Below, one piece after another: positions 1 through 8,455 of a stretch of 64,000 bases of DNA. The translations under genes and the position numbers were made by a program. The stretch lies in assembly GCA_013399855.1 (NCBI GenBank), contig VXAY01004345.1, positions 616,365 to 680,364 of the forward strand, in the 5' to 3' direction. The notes below the pieces were generated by a model that saw nothing but the letters and a program-made list of their open reading frames with translations, was not told where the DNA came from and searched no databases. This stretch comes from Oxyruncus cristatus. Taxonomy: Eukaryota; Chordata; Aves; Passeriformes; Cotingidae. The number at the start of each line of letters is the position of its first letter. Positions within the stretch are counted from its first letter, which is position 1.

Positions 1-1064
1 AATGCAAATTCACTCAACTAACAGATTTTAAAAACTATCCTGGCTTGGAAACTCTCCTGTTGCAACATGTCGATGGAAAGAGCCCAATTTAACATGCACA
101 TGAGCCCCAGACCTGGGCTGGGAGGGAGGGAAGGCAACTTGAGAAAATGTAAATTTTGGGTTGAGAGCCTTTGGGACCTGAATAGGGCAGGAAGGGAGAA
201 GATGAATTATGTGGCATGGACATTGCAAATAGGTATTATTGCCTGGAGCCTTTTCATGGCTGCACATGGTGTAATGCAGCCTTTCCAAAGGCTGTTTCCG
301 TGACTGTTCCAGGGTATTTCTCACTTGTAAACAGAAAACATAAGATAAAGGTATAGAGGAAAACAAAGCAAAAAAAAAAAAGACATTAAAAGTGGGGATG
401 TGATAAGCCATTATTAACTGTTGGAAAAGATAAAATAATGAATGCAGGCTCAATATACCTTTTGCCTTATAGGAGCAGTTTTATGTGCTACTGGCTTTTT
501 TTATTCCCATAGCATAGCTGTATGGTTTCATGTCTTTATACACAGCAGTTGATACGGTGATATTTTATTCTAATGAGTTTCTTTTAAGTCACTGACCTCT
601 GTTTTGGGTGATGGAGTGGATGTTGGAAGTCAACCAGCAGTTCTTGCTGTGCAGAGTGACCTTGGGCCAGTTGCCTTAATTCCCCCTGTGGCAGTTCCCA
701 GCTGTAGCAGTGGCTCTGCATCCCCCACACAGCTCCCCAGTGGTGCAGGGGGGCTGCAGGAGCAGGGACTATAATGACAGCTGTTAATTGCAGTCTGAAT
801 GCAGAGAAACCTGGAGTCCTGTTTCCACTCAATTGGCATCTCACCTAAGGAGTTCTTGGGTTCTTTTGCCACTCTGACTTCTTAAAACAAGCAGAAAACA
901 GCAATGAAAGTGTAAATACCTGCTGCTGTGGTTATAACCGGTGTTTCTGCATTTGCATTTTGTTATCAGTTTCTGTTTTGCCATTGTAACATTTCATGAT
1001 TTTTTAACGTTTTGTTTCCTTTGTTTTCTTCTTTAACATTTCCATTGCTTATTTCTTGTGCCAG
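1..1064 (+). other. RAPGEF6: RAPGEF6 intron (3' part)
   Basis: This is the intron upstream of the penultimate coding exon. It ends in a long pyrimidine-rich tract and a CAG acceptor (the exon begins at 1065). I see no convincing exon inside it. It contains a G-quadruplex motif near its left end (115-130) and otherwise ordinary AT-rich intronic sequence. Its assignment rests entirely on the exon that follows. Confidence 0.7.
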
Positions 1065-1367
1065 TGTACTGTGTCACCTCACCTAAGAAGGACGATAGGT
1101 ATAGGGAGCCACCGCCCACCCCTCCGGGATACATGGGGATTTCTTTAGCGGACATAAAGGAAGGATCGCCCCACCACCCACACCTCAAACCTCCCGACTA
1201 TAGTGTGGCAGTGCAGAGGTCAAAGATGCTGCACAGTGACCTCTCTAGACTTCCAGCAGCTCCTCTGGGTGGTGACTGTCTCTCCTCGAGGATGCCCCCG
1301 TGGCACGGCCGGCAGCCGTCCAGCCCCAAACTAGCAGATATGCCTGACGCAGATAGTGAAGAGGATG
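1065..1367 (+). CDS. RAPGEF6: RAPGEF6 (PDZ-GEF2) penultimate coding exon, C-terminal tail
   Basis: This exon encodes about 100 residues of the C-terminal tail of Rap guanine nucleotide exchange factor 6, a PDZ- and RA-domain exchange factor for Rap1/Rap2 at membranes and cell junctions. The frame opens YCVTSPKKDDRYREPPPTPP and continues GYMGISLADIKEG. That combination matches RAPGEF6 as I remember it; the paralogue RAPGEF2 has GIPITDF at the same place. Two PPxY motifs are visible, PPGY and PPDY (in LKPPDYSVAVQRSK). In this family PY motifs recruit WW-domain partners such as Nedd4 or MAGI proteins. The acceptor is a long pyrimidine tract plus CAG; the donor is GATG|GTATGT. The exon starts with the last two bases of a split codon and ends with one base of the next, which the 3082 exon completes as GAA. 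The catalytic CDC25, REM, PDZ and RA domains lie upstream, outside the window. The tail between the PY motifs and the acidic end looks less conserved than its flanks. Confidence is high for the family and good for RAPGEF6 over RAPGEF2. Confidence 0.88.
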
Positions 1368-1609
1368 GTATGTGCAACACCTCAACTGCTGGGGGATCCG
1401 GGCTCACAACCACCTTCCGGGCTTTCTCTTGGGTCATTCTTGGAGATTAAAACTTGATTAATCTCGGAGCATACAGAAGTGCTTGCATGGCTGCGTGCAC
1501 ACGCACAGCTGTGTACATCATGCAGAGCTGTGTGCATGTATATACAGGGTTAAATCAAAAAGAATGCCTTCCCTTTAGAAGAAGCATGTTGGCTCTGAAA
1601 AGATTCTAA

Positions 1610-1655
1610 ATTATATATAAATACATAAATATATATAAAAATATACATATAAGAT
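1610..1655. repeat. AT-rich low-complexity (TA/ATA) stretch
   Basis: An irregular run of TATATA, ATACATA and AAATATA words within the last RAPGEF6 intron. It is low-complexity rather than a clean tandem array. Confidence 0.6.
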
Positions 1656-2737
1656 CTCCCAAAGTACAACTGAGACACTTAAGAGCATGTAGATGTTTTA
1701 TTTTTTTTTCTGTAAAGTCTGTCCCCTCTCAAACAGTGAAGGGACACTGATGGGCTATAAATCACATGTGGAAAAACGCCAGCCTCTCTGGATTGATTAA
1801 GTGATGCCCAGTGGTTTAGGCTGGCCTCAGGATGATGTCCTGAGTGCTTTGGATTTGGTGAACTCCTTTCATTCGTGTGTGCTGGCACTGAGCTGCCTCA
1901 TGGCTCAACAGATATTTTTGGAGATCAAATATAGAAGTGTTGAACAAAATAATAGTGAACTTCTGTTTTTTTGAAAAGTGCATTTGATGAAACCTGGGTT
2001 CTCTGCCCAACTTGACCTGACAGTGTCTCTTCCAGTTCAGTTTTTTTATTGTCTTGTTTGAAGCAACAGCCAGTGCTGCCAAGCACAGCATCTGTGGGGT
2101 GACCAAAATGTGAGAGGGTGTTCTGATAAAGACTGCTCTTAAATTGTGTCAAAACTAACTTCAGAGTGGGGGAATTCTACTCAATTGTTTGTATGCTGGT
2201 TTGCTTTTAATACCTATGCACTGATGTGATCCCTCTGTACCTTTTGATAGTGAACTCATATTTTATTAGAATGTTTGATCATTTTCTTCCATTTCAGTCT
2301 GGTTTAAAATGAGCCTGGATTTAGATTAAAACAATTTCTGATGCAAAGTGATCATATCTTGGCCCTTTAAAATATCTGAACAGTATTTAACATATATATT
2401 AGTACTGCAGTTCAAACGTACAGTAAACATAAAATTGCCCAGCAATAATTCAGTTATGTTTTTGATGTAAAAACAAGGAAGCAATTGCTTCAAACATGTT
2501 AATCTAAATTTTTTGAAGCTAAATTTAACCATACTAGAGACACCTATTTTACTGTTTTTAAAGTGCTTGGTTAATTTTATTTGGGATAAAATGCTCACTG
2601 CATGGGAATTTGCTGGCTTTTCTCCCAAATCCGTAGCTTTTGGCCTATTGGGATCTGCATGCTGGTAGATCTTGGAAGATCTGGGATGTTCTGTTTTGCA
2701 ATATGTCTTTGTCGTATGATGATCATACCTCAGACTG

Positions 2738-2890
2738 CAGAAGCTGTGGCTGCCCCACCCCTGGAAGTGTCCAAGGCAAGGTTGGACGGGGTTTGGAGCA
2801 ACCTGGGCTGGTGGGAGGTGTCCCTGCCCATGGCAGGGGGTTGGAATGGGATCCTATAAGGTCCCTTCCAACCCAAGCCATTCTGTGATT
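2738..2890 (+). mobile_element. CR1 LINE 3' tail, sense to RAPGEF6, intronic
   Basis: It reads AAGCTGTGGCTGCCCCACCC, then GTCCAAGGCAAGGTTGGACG, then AAGGTCCCTTCCAACCCAAG and ATTCTGTGATT. This is the standard final segment of avian CR1. It is 5'-truncated, as expected for target-primed insertion, and has no coding content. Confidence 0.92.
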
Positions 2891-3081
2891 GCTTGAGGAT
2901 TTGATAAATGGTGATGTGGAATATGGAGTGATCAAAGATGAAGGCAGTGAGAACACGCTGGTGAAGTGTTGGGGTCGTCACAGACCCGCTGTGATCAGTC
3001 ACTGGGCGCTGGTCTGTGCCCTCTGGAATAACTCTGTGCACTGCTGGAATAACTGACCATGTCCCTTGTCTTGTTTTGCAG

Positions 3082-3107
3082 AAGATGAACAAGTATCAGC
3101 AGTGTAA
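3082..3107 (+). CDS. RAPGEF6: RAPGEF6 terminal coding segment (PDZ ligand and stop)
   Basis: The segment begins directly after TTGTTTTGCAG. Joined to the previous exon it reads ...DADSEED-EDEQVSAV-stop, with TAA at 3105-3107. The last four residues, VSAV, form a class I PDZ-binding motif (S-x-V), the known end of the PDZ-GEF proteins. Only 26 nt of this exon are coding; everything after is 3' UTR. The in-phase join, the recognisable acidic run and the canonical terminus confirm both the gene and the splice assignment. Confidence 0.9.
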
Positions 3108-3173
3108 GCGTTGGGCTGTTGGTGTGAAGCACTCGCAACCCAAGGGCTGTGGGGAGAAGGACCTCGTGGTTCT

Positions 3174-3189
3174 GTTAGCGACCGCTAAC
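3174..3189 (+). other. Small perfect hairpin just after the RAPGEF6 stop
   Basis: GTTAGCG and CGCTAAC are exact reverse complements separated by AC, so in RNA it folds as a six-pair stem with a GACC tetraloop. It sits 67 nt downstream of the stop codon. No function is known to me. Confidence 0.5.
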
Positions 3190-3732
3190 GACTTGCTGCT
3201 ACTGACCTCAGACCTTTGCCTCTGTCATGGACGAGATGGAACGGGTTGGATTCACCTCTCTACACCCTCCTTCACTCTGCCACCCCCTAAGCAAGCTATT
3301 TCTGCCTGTGAGACAGAAAGTCACGTTCAAGGAGTGTGCTGACTGCCTGGATACCAGCACTGGTACCCAGGGATGGACCGAGCTTCGTGCACTGGGGAGG
3401 ACCAGCTGTCACCACCACTTGAAACTCGAAAGCATCCTTCTGTATGATACCATATAATCCTTTGGTAGTTTTCCATTGTCCTTATTTTCTACATGACCGT
3501 TAGAAATCTGAGAGTGTTATTTTATGAACTTCAAACAAAAAAAAAATAATTATATCAAAATGTCAGCAAAAGCAAAGGACGTTGCTGAAGTATCTGAAAA
3601 TAATTTATTAATTTAATTTTTTTTTTTAATGGGAATTTCTTTTATTTGTGTTGAGAGTGCTCTGGTTGGCTAATATAAATGTTCAGTCAGTGTGACGGTA
3701 AATTAGCTACACATCCACTGTTGTGCTCTCAA

Positions 3733-3738
3733 AATAAA
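3733..3738 (+). terminator. Possible proximal polyadenylation hexamer
   Basis: A canonical AATAAA lies about 630 nt after the RAPGEF6 stop. No clear GU-rich downstream element follows, so it is weaker than the distal signal. Confidence 0.25.
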
Positions 3739-4554
3739 CACAGGAAACTACAAGGGGGCCATTACCAGGTGCAGAAATCCATGGATTTTAGAGTGGGTTT
3801 AGATTTAATGTCAGTAGAGCCCAAAGCCCTTCAGAGCAGCAGGTGTCAGGCCCTGCTCCCCTCCCACATGGACACAGCAGAAACCTGCTGCCCTCCAAGG
3901 ATTTCAGAAATGAGTGTAGCTGCCAGCCAACTAAGGCAACAGTGGGTGCTCTCCTCCCCTGCTGAGGAATGTTTGAGATGTGGAAGCCGTGGCTCCTGGG
4001 GAGCATTTGGGGGGGTCTGAAGCTTTCCCAAGAGAGGTTTTGCCCTGCAGAGTTCAACATGCAAAACGTGTTCTAAAAACCAAAACTCAGCTGTGTGTTG
4101 TGGGTTTTAAGATCATCCCACACATCCTGGCCTTTTCCCAGAGTTGCACAGGATTTAGGTGCAAAGGTTATCTTTGAAAAAAATAATGAATTATAAATCA
4201 CCTACATTTCACAGTAAAATTTGTGAAACTGAATATTAAATGGTGTAATGCTTATATAAGAGCATAATGCATTTTATGATGGGTTAAAAAACCCTGTGGT
4301 GTTCATCTGGAAAATGCAGATGGTCTCAAACCATTTTATTTTAAATCCTGGTTAAAAATCCTGGTGTTGTTGATGTCAATGAGAGTTTGACTTACAGCCA
4401 GCCAGTATTAACCCATGATCTTCTAGTCTGACTATGATCAAAAAAGTTGCTTCTTTGATTTTGCTTTTAGCCAGCCAGAGCTCGGAGGGGTAGAACTGGA
4501 AATAGCTGCAGGTTCTTTTCCTTCTTTTTTTCTTCCTTTTTTCTTCCTTTTTTT

Positions 4555-4861
4555 CTCTTTTCTTCTCTCTTTTCTTCTCTCTTTTCTTCTCTCTTTTCTT
4601 CTCTCTTTTCTTCTCTCTTTTCTTCTCTCTTTTCTTCTCTCTTTTCTTCTCTCTTTTCTTCTCTCTTTTCTTCTCTCTTTTCTTCTCTCTTTTCTTCTCT
4701 CTTTTCTTCTCTCTTTTCTTCTCTCTTTTCTTCTCTCTTTTCTTCTCTCTTTTCTTCTCTCTTTTCTTCTCTCTTTTCTTCTCTCTTTTCTTCTCTCTTT
4801 TCTTCTCTCTTTTCTTCTCTCTTTTCTTCTCTCTTTTCTTCTCTCTTTTCTTCTCTCTTTT
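4555..4861. repeat. 12-bp minisatellite, (CTCTTTTCTTCT)25, perfect
   Basis: Twenty-five consecutive identical copies of CTCTTTTCTTCT plus a partial copy, with no substitutions at all, flanked on both sides by imperfect T/C-rich sequence. One strand is pure pyrimidine, the other pure purine. On the RAPGEF6 sense strand it is the pyrimidine side. Frames on the purine strand read as lysine/arginine/glutamate repeats and are not genes. Confidence 0.98.
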
Positions 4862-6171
4862 TTCTTTTTTTATTTCTTTTTTTCTTTCTTTTCTCTCTGC
4901 ACATGACATCCCATTCTAGTGTTAAAATCAGACATGAATGTGTGAATATGTATTTAAACATTTAATTGTAAATCTTTGTTGTGATGTTTACAGCCTAAGC
5001 TAGAAAGATGATGTTTGTCATTTTTACAGTGCCTCAAACTGATTTCTATATCCATAGTCGTGAAGAGCTTTAAGGTTTTTTTTTTTACCTGTATGTGTGC
5101 AGGGGTGCAAGGTGAGTGCAACACTTTTGGAAAATGCCACATGTACCAAAAACAACCCAAAGCCTTTGATGTGCTTTCCCCATAGCAGCTTGGGGCTGAT
5201 GCAGCCAGGTGGATGAGTGTGACCCAGCCTGTGTCTGCAGCAGGAGCAGTGCCAGGTTCATCACCTGGAATGTTCCTGTATGGATGGAAACTGGGGAGGT
5301 GTAAATGAACATCACGAAACTGATGCTGAGGAGGGGATGCCTAATTTATAACTGGTTGGTTGGCTGTATGGATTTTTGGCACAAGTTATCTTAGAAGCAA
5401 ATGGTTGGAAAAAATGTATTAAAGTCCACTTGAGGTATAGCATAATAAATGCATTTTGCTTTCTCGGGGCCTTAATGAATATAATGAACCTGCACAGGCC
5501 TTAATGACTAAAGATTAATGCAAGTGTCAAAGCAATGCGGGGCAGAGCGAGTGTTTCCAGCACACTGAATATTGATAATAGAACTGTTAACCTGCTGTTT
5601 CTGTGGGATGTAAATCCAGGTCTGAGCCATCCTACTGTCAGCTGTGGTTTCTTGTGAACTTCTGCGTGGAAACAACAGGCTGCGTGTTCCGTCCGCAGAT
5701 GGTCTGTGTTGTGCCAGGTACATCAAACCACACGGTTCTGTGGTCTCGAGGGGGGGGAGCTGAGCCGATCTCAGCCTGTTGAACAAAAATACGAGGGATG
5801 GGGGTTACTAGAATGGCTTCCTTTTCCCCCAGAACCCAACAGTGCTGCCTTTGAGGACACAGAGAAGTCCCTTAGGGGAGCAGGGTCGGGGTCTCCTCTG
5901 GCAGTCAGCAAGAGCAGCTGAATAAATCGCCCATCCAGACATGGTGTTTGCACATCAACAGCCTCTGTCTGTTCCACAGGGCTTGGCAGCACACTGAAAA
6001 GTTCTGAAATGAGTGAAAGTCTTGCTAATCATATTTTCCTAATAGCCAATACAGCTGGTGTACATAAATCATGTGTAAACGATGGACAGATGAGCTACTC
6101 CTGCTTCTCCTGCCTCGCACAGTGTGGCTTCTCTGCTGCTGCTTGCTGGGGTTCTGTTTGTTTGTTTTTAC

Positions 6172-6200
6172 CTCGACCGATCACATTGATCGGGGCCGAG
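6172..6200 (+). other. Hairpin with CAT triloop in the probable 3' UTR
   Basis: CTCG (6172-6175), a bulged A, CCGATCA, loop CAT, TGATCGG, bulge GGC, then CGAG (6197-6200). The inner seven pairs are perfect. The loop is pyrimidine-purine-pyrimidine. Confidence 0.45.
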
Positions 6201-6764
6201 AGCCAAATGTAGTGTGTCTGCTGTGGGTTTGAAGAGACATTATCCCTTTTTTTGGTAATTAAAATGGAGGTTAATACCTGCTGTACACTGCGATAGCCAG
6301 GTGATGTCTCTGGGCCACACACCCCTGACGTGGTGCCTCTGCCAGGTTCCTCTAACTCAGGCTCTGGTGGTGCTGAACAGTTAGGGTGCCTCACGTCGTG
6401 TTCTTCCACTGCCATCCCTGGGTTCGCTCCCTTCCTGCTCATTGTGTGCTCTTGACTTGTGGGTGGAAGATGCGTTTCAGATTTCTGTGATTTATGCACA
6501 CCATACTTCCAGCTTACTCCTGAGAAAGCAGTGTGGTTCAGCAGAACTTATTTGGACTCTCCAGTTGCAAAAAAAGAGTAAAATGAGATCACTGAGCCTC
6601 TGAGCACCAGGTTCAACTCCCAAATACACAAAAGAATGAAAAGGCAGCGACTGTAGATGTTTGTAGTTCACATTTTTACAATGTGCACAAATTTGGGTGT
6701 TTGCCAACAACAGCTCCTTCCTTTTGCCTTTGCTCAGATAAGGAGCTTGTAGATGCAGCCTCAC

Positions 6765-7255
6765 CTTGAGTCCTGTGCAGTTTTGGGCACTACAATATAA
6801 AAAAGACATTAAGCTGTTAGAGAGCACCCAAAGGAGGCCATGAGGGTGGTGAAGGGTCTGGAGGGGCTGTATGAGGAGCAGCTGAGGGCACTTGGTTTCC
6901 TCAGCTGGAGGAGACAGAAAGGAGACCTCTTTGGGGTCTTCAGCATCCTCACGAGGGGCAGGTACAGATCTCTTCGCTCCCAAGAGCAGTGACAGGACTC
7001 GAGGGAATGGCTGGAGCTGTGTCAGGGCAGCGTCAGGTTGGAGATCAGGAAAAGATCTTTCACCTACGGGCTGGTTTGGCACTGAACAAACCCCCCAGGG
7101 CAGTGGGCACAGCCCCAAGCCTGGCAGAGCTCCAGGAGCGTTTGAACAACACTCTCAGGCATAGGGTGTGACTTCTGGGGTGTCCTGGGCAGGGCCAGGA
7201 GTTGGACTCGATGATCCTGATGGGTGCCTTCCAACTCAGCAGATTCTGTGGCTCC
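6765..7255 (+). mobile_element. CR1 LINE 3' portion (about 490 bp), sense, in the probable 3' UTR
   Basis: It includes the CR1 segments GAGGAGCAGCTGAGGGCACT, GAGGGAATGGCTGGAGCTGT, CCCAGGGCAGTGGGCACAGC and GAGTTGGACTCGATGATCCT, ending ATTCTGTGGCTCC. It is one of the longest copies here and belongs to the same lineage as the copy at 49.9 kb. It is 5'-truncated and non-coding. Confidence 0.92.
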
Positions 7256-7921
7256 AGGTGAGCCTGGGTGGTAATTCAGGTGGAATTACCATATCAGTGC
7301 CTCAGTGGGAGAGGGTCAGAGCTTGGCTGGGGGGTGCTGGGGCTGCTGGCACCTCCTGGGGGCACAGGGTGTCCCCAGGGCTGGACCTGCCAGCGATGCC
7401 ACTTCCAGAGGAGCCTGTGGGGCATCAGGGCTGGTGCAAAACCTCTTTCATCACCTCCCAAGTAATTTTATCGCAGACAACAGTGGAAATACGACCCTGC
7501 CATTTAAGTAGAATTTTTAAGGGATGAACTTACCACTGCCTTTGCAAAAGGACAAGAAAAAAGGGATACTCTCTCTTTAGAAAAGCTTTACACATTATAT
7601 TTTAGAACGCTTGTATAGAGGGTAATCTACCTTGAATTCCCAACCCAGCTTTTGCTTTTGTTGTGCTTTTGTTTTACCTTTATTTTTGATATACCTGGAA
7701 TGCAGTTTAGCTTGGTATTAATTAAATTTTGAATATGTGAGCATATTGGCAAAACTGCACAGATGTAATGATATTCCAATAGCAATTGTACTGCACAAGT
7801 CAGTGATTGTAAAGTATTCTGTAACAAGCAATGTTTGTCTCCTATTTTTTGATACCTCTTACACTTATGTCTTTTAGAAAGACAGTGCCTCTGTATGCTT
7901 TTTGTATTTTTACTGAGTGAT

Positions 7922-7929
7922 TGTAAATA
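7922..7929 (+). promoter_or_regulatory. Pumilio-type response element (TGTAAATA)
   Basis: An exact match to the UGUANAUA consensus, 73 nt upstream of the distal AATAAA and in a U-rich context. Pumilio proteins bind this motif in 3' UTRs to repress or destabilise mRNAs. The match is exact; binding is inferred. Confidence 0.45.
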
Positions 7930-8001
7930 TTTGTTATATTTTTGGTTAAGAGAATGTTTAAAAGTACTGTTTATTATCCAATCTATTAATATGTTGGAAT
8001 C

Positions 8002-8007
8002 AATAAA
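8002..8007 (+). terminator. Probable RAPGEF6 distal polyadenylation signal
   Basis: A canonical AATAAA closes an AT-rich block typical of a terminal 3' UTR. It is followed by a U-rich region (ACTGTTTTTAGCAGTTCTTT) suitable as a downstream element. Cleavage would fall at about 8020-8030. Confidence 0.6.
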
Positions 8008-8328
8008 CAATCTACATATATTAACTGTTTTTAGCAGTTCTTTTCTGGCAGCCAGTGGAGGATGGGGCTGAGGTCATCCAAAAGGTAAGCTATGTGGGAA
8101 CCTTGTGGAGAAATACAATTTTTTAGGGAGCAGGACACTTGTGTGAGGGTCATGTGCTGGCAAGCAGAGTCTGCAGCTTCTTGTCCTTTTGTCCCCCAGT
8201 GCAAATGGCATTTTCCTCCCTCCCTGTACCTGCCTGCACGTGGGGATTGGCCACACACGTTCTGCCAGGTCAGATGAGAGCTGAGCTTCATCTTCATCTT
8301 ATTCCCCCCGGTGGGGCTCTTCAGTGTT

Positions 8329-8455
8329 AGAACCACAGACTGGTTTGTGTGGGGAGGGACCTCAAAGCTATTGCAGTTCCAGCCCCTGCCCCGGGCAGGG
8401 ACACCTTCCATCAGACCAGCCTGGCCTTGCTCAGAGCCTCGTCCAAAACCGACCT
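8329..8455 (-). mobile_element. CR1 LINE 3' tail, degraded
   Basis: It reads ACCACAGACTGGTTTGTGTG, GGGAGGGACCTCAAAG and GGCAGGGACACCTTCC, the complement of the CR1 3' end. The many differences suggest an older copy. Confidence 0.8.

Larger units (their letters stand above)
1368..3081 (+). other. RAPGEF6: RAPGEF6 last intron
   Basis: The intron is 1.7 kb, with a GTATGT donor and an acceptor that reads TTGTCTTGTTTTGCAG. It holds an AT-rich microsatellite-like stretch near 1610-1655 and a sense-oriented CR1 tail. A reading frame continues about 80 bases past the donor before a stop, so an unspliced product would have a different C terminus and lose the PDZ ligand. Confidence 0.85.
3108..8025 (+). 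other. RAPGEF6: Probable RAPGEF6 3' UTR
   Basis: The stretch from the stop codon to a strong polyadenylation signal contains no other gene. Sense-strand contents in order are a GTTAGCG/CGCTAAC hairpin about 67 nt after the stop, an AT-rich zone with a possible proximal AATAAA (3733-3738), a 307-bp polypyrimidine minisatellite, a GATC-stem hairpin, a sense CR1 tail, and an AT-rich terminal block with a Pumilio-type site shortly before AATAAA. The length (about 4.9 kb) is an inference. If the proximal signal is used, the UTR would be only about 0.65 kb and the rest intergenic. Confidence 0.6.

Noticed and set aside
1065..1367. Assignment to RAPGEF2 instead of RAPGEF6
   Set aside because: Both paralogues share PPPTPPGY and the QVSAV end, but GISLADIKEG and LKPPDYSVAVQRSK fit RAPGEF6 as I remember it; RAPGEF2 has GIPITDF and a different tail.
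4376..4961. Two long - strand open frames of 177 and 164 codons made of KREE-type repeats
   Set aside because: They are direct translation of the 12-bp minisatellite, which has no stop in several frames. The composition and the UTR context argue against a protein.
7627..8010. 127-codon - strand frame
   Set aside because: It is antisense to the AT-rich end of the probable RAPGEF6 3' UTR and biased to Ile, Asn, Lys and Leu, as expected from AT-rich sequence.
8052..8084. 33-nt block between TTCTTTTCTGGCAG and AAAAG|GTAAGC just after the RAPGEF6 poly(A) signal
   Set aside because: It is open in frame and tidy, but lies directly after the distal polyadenylation signal with no partner exon, so it is most likely coincidence.
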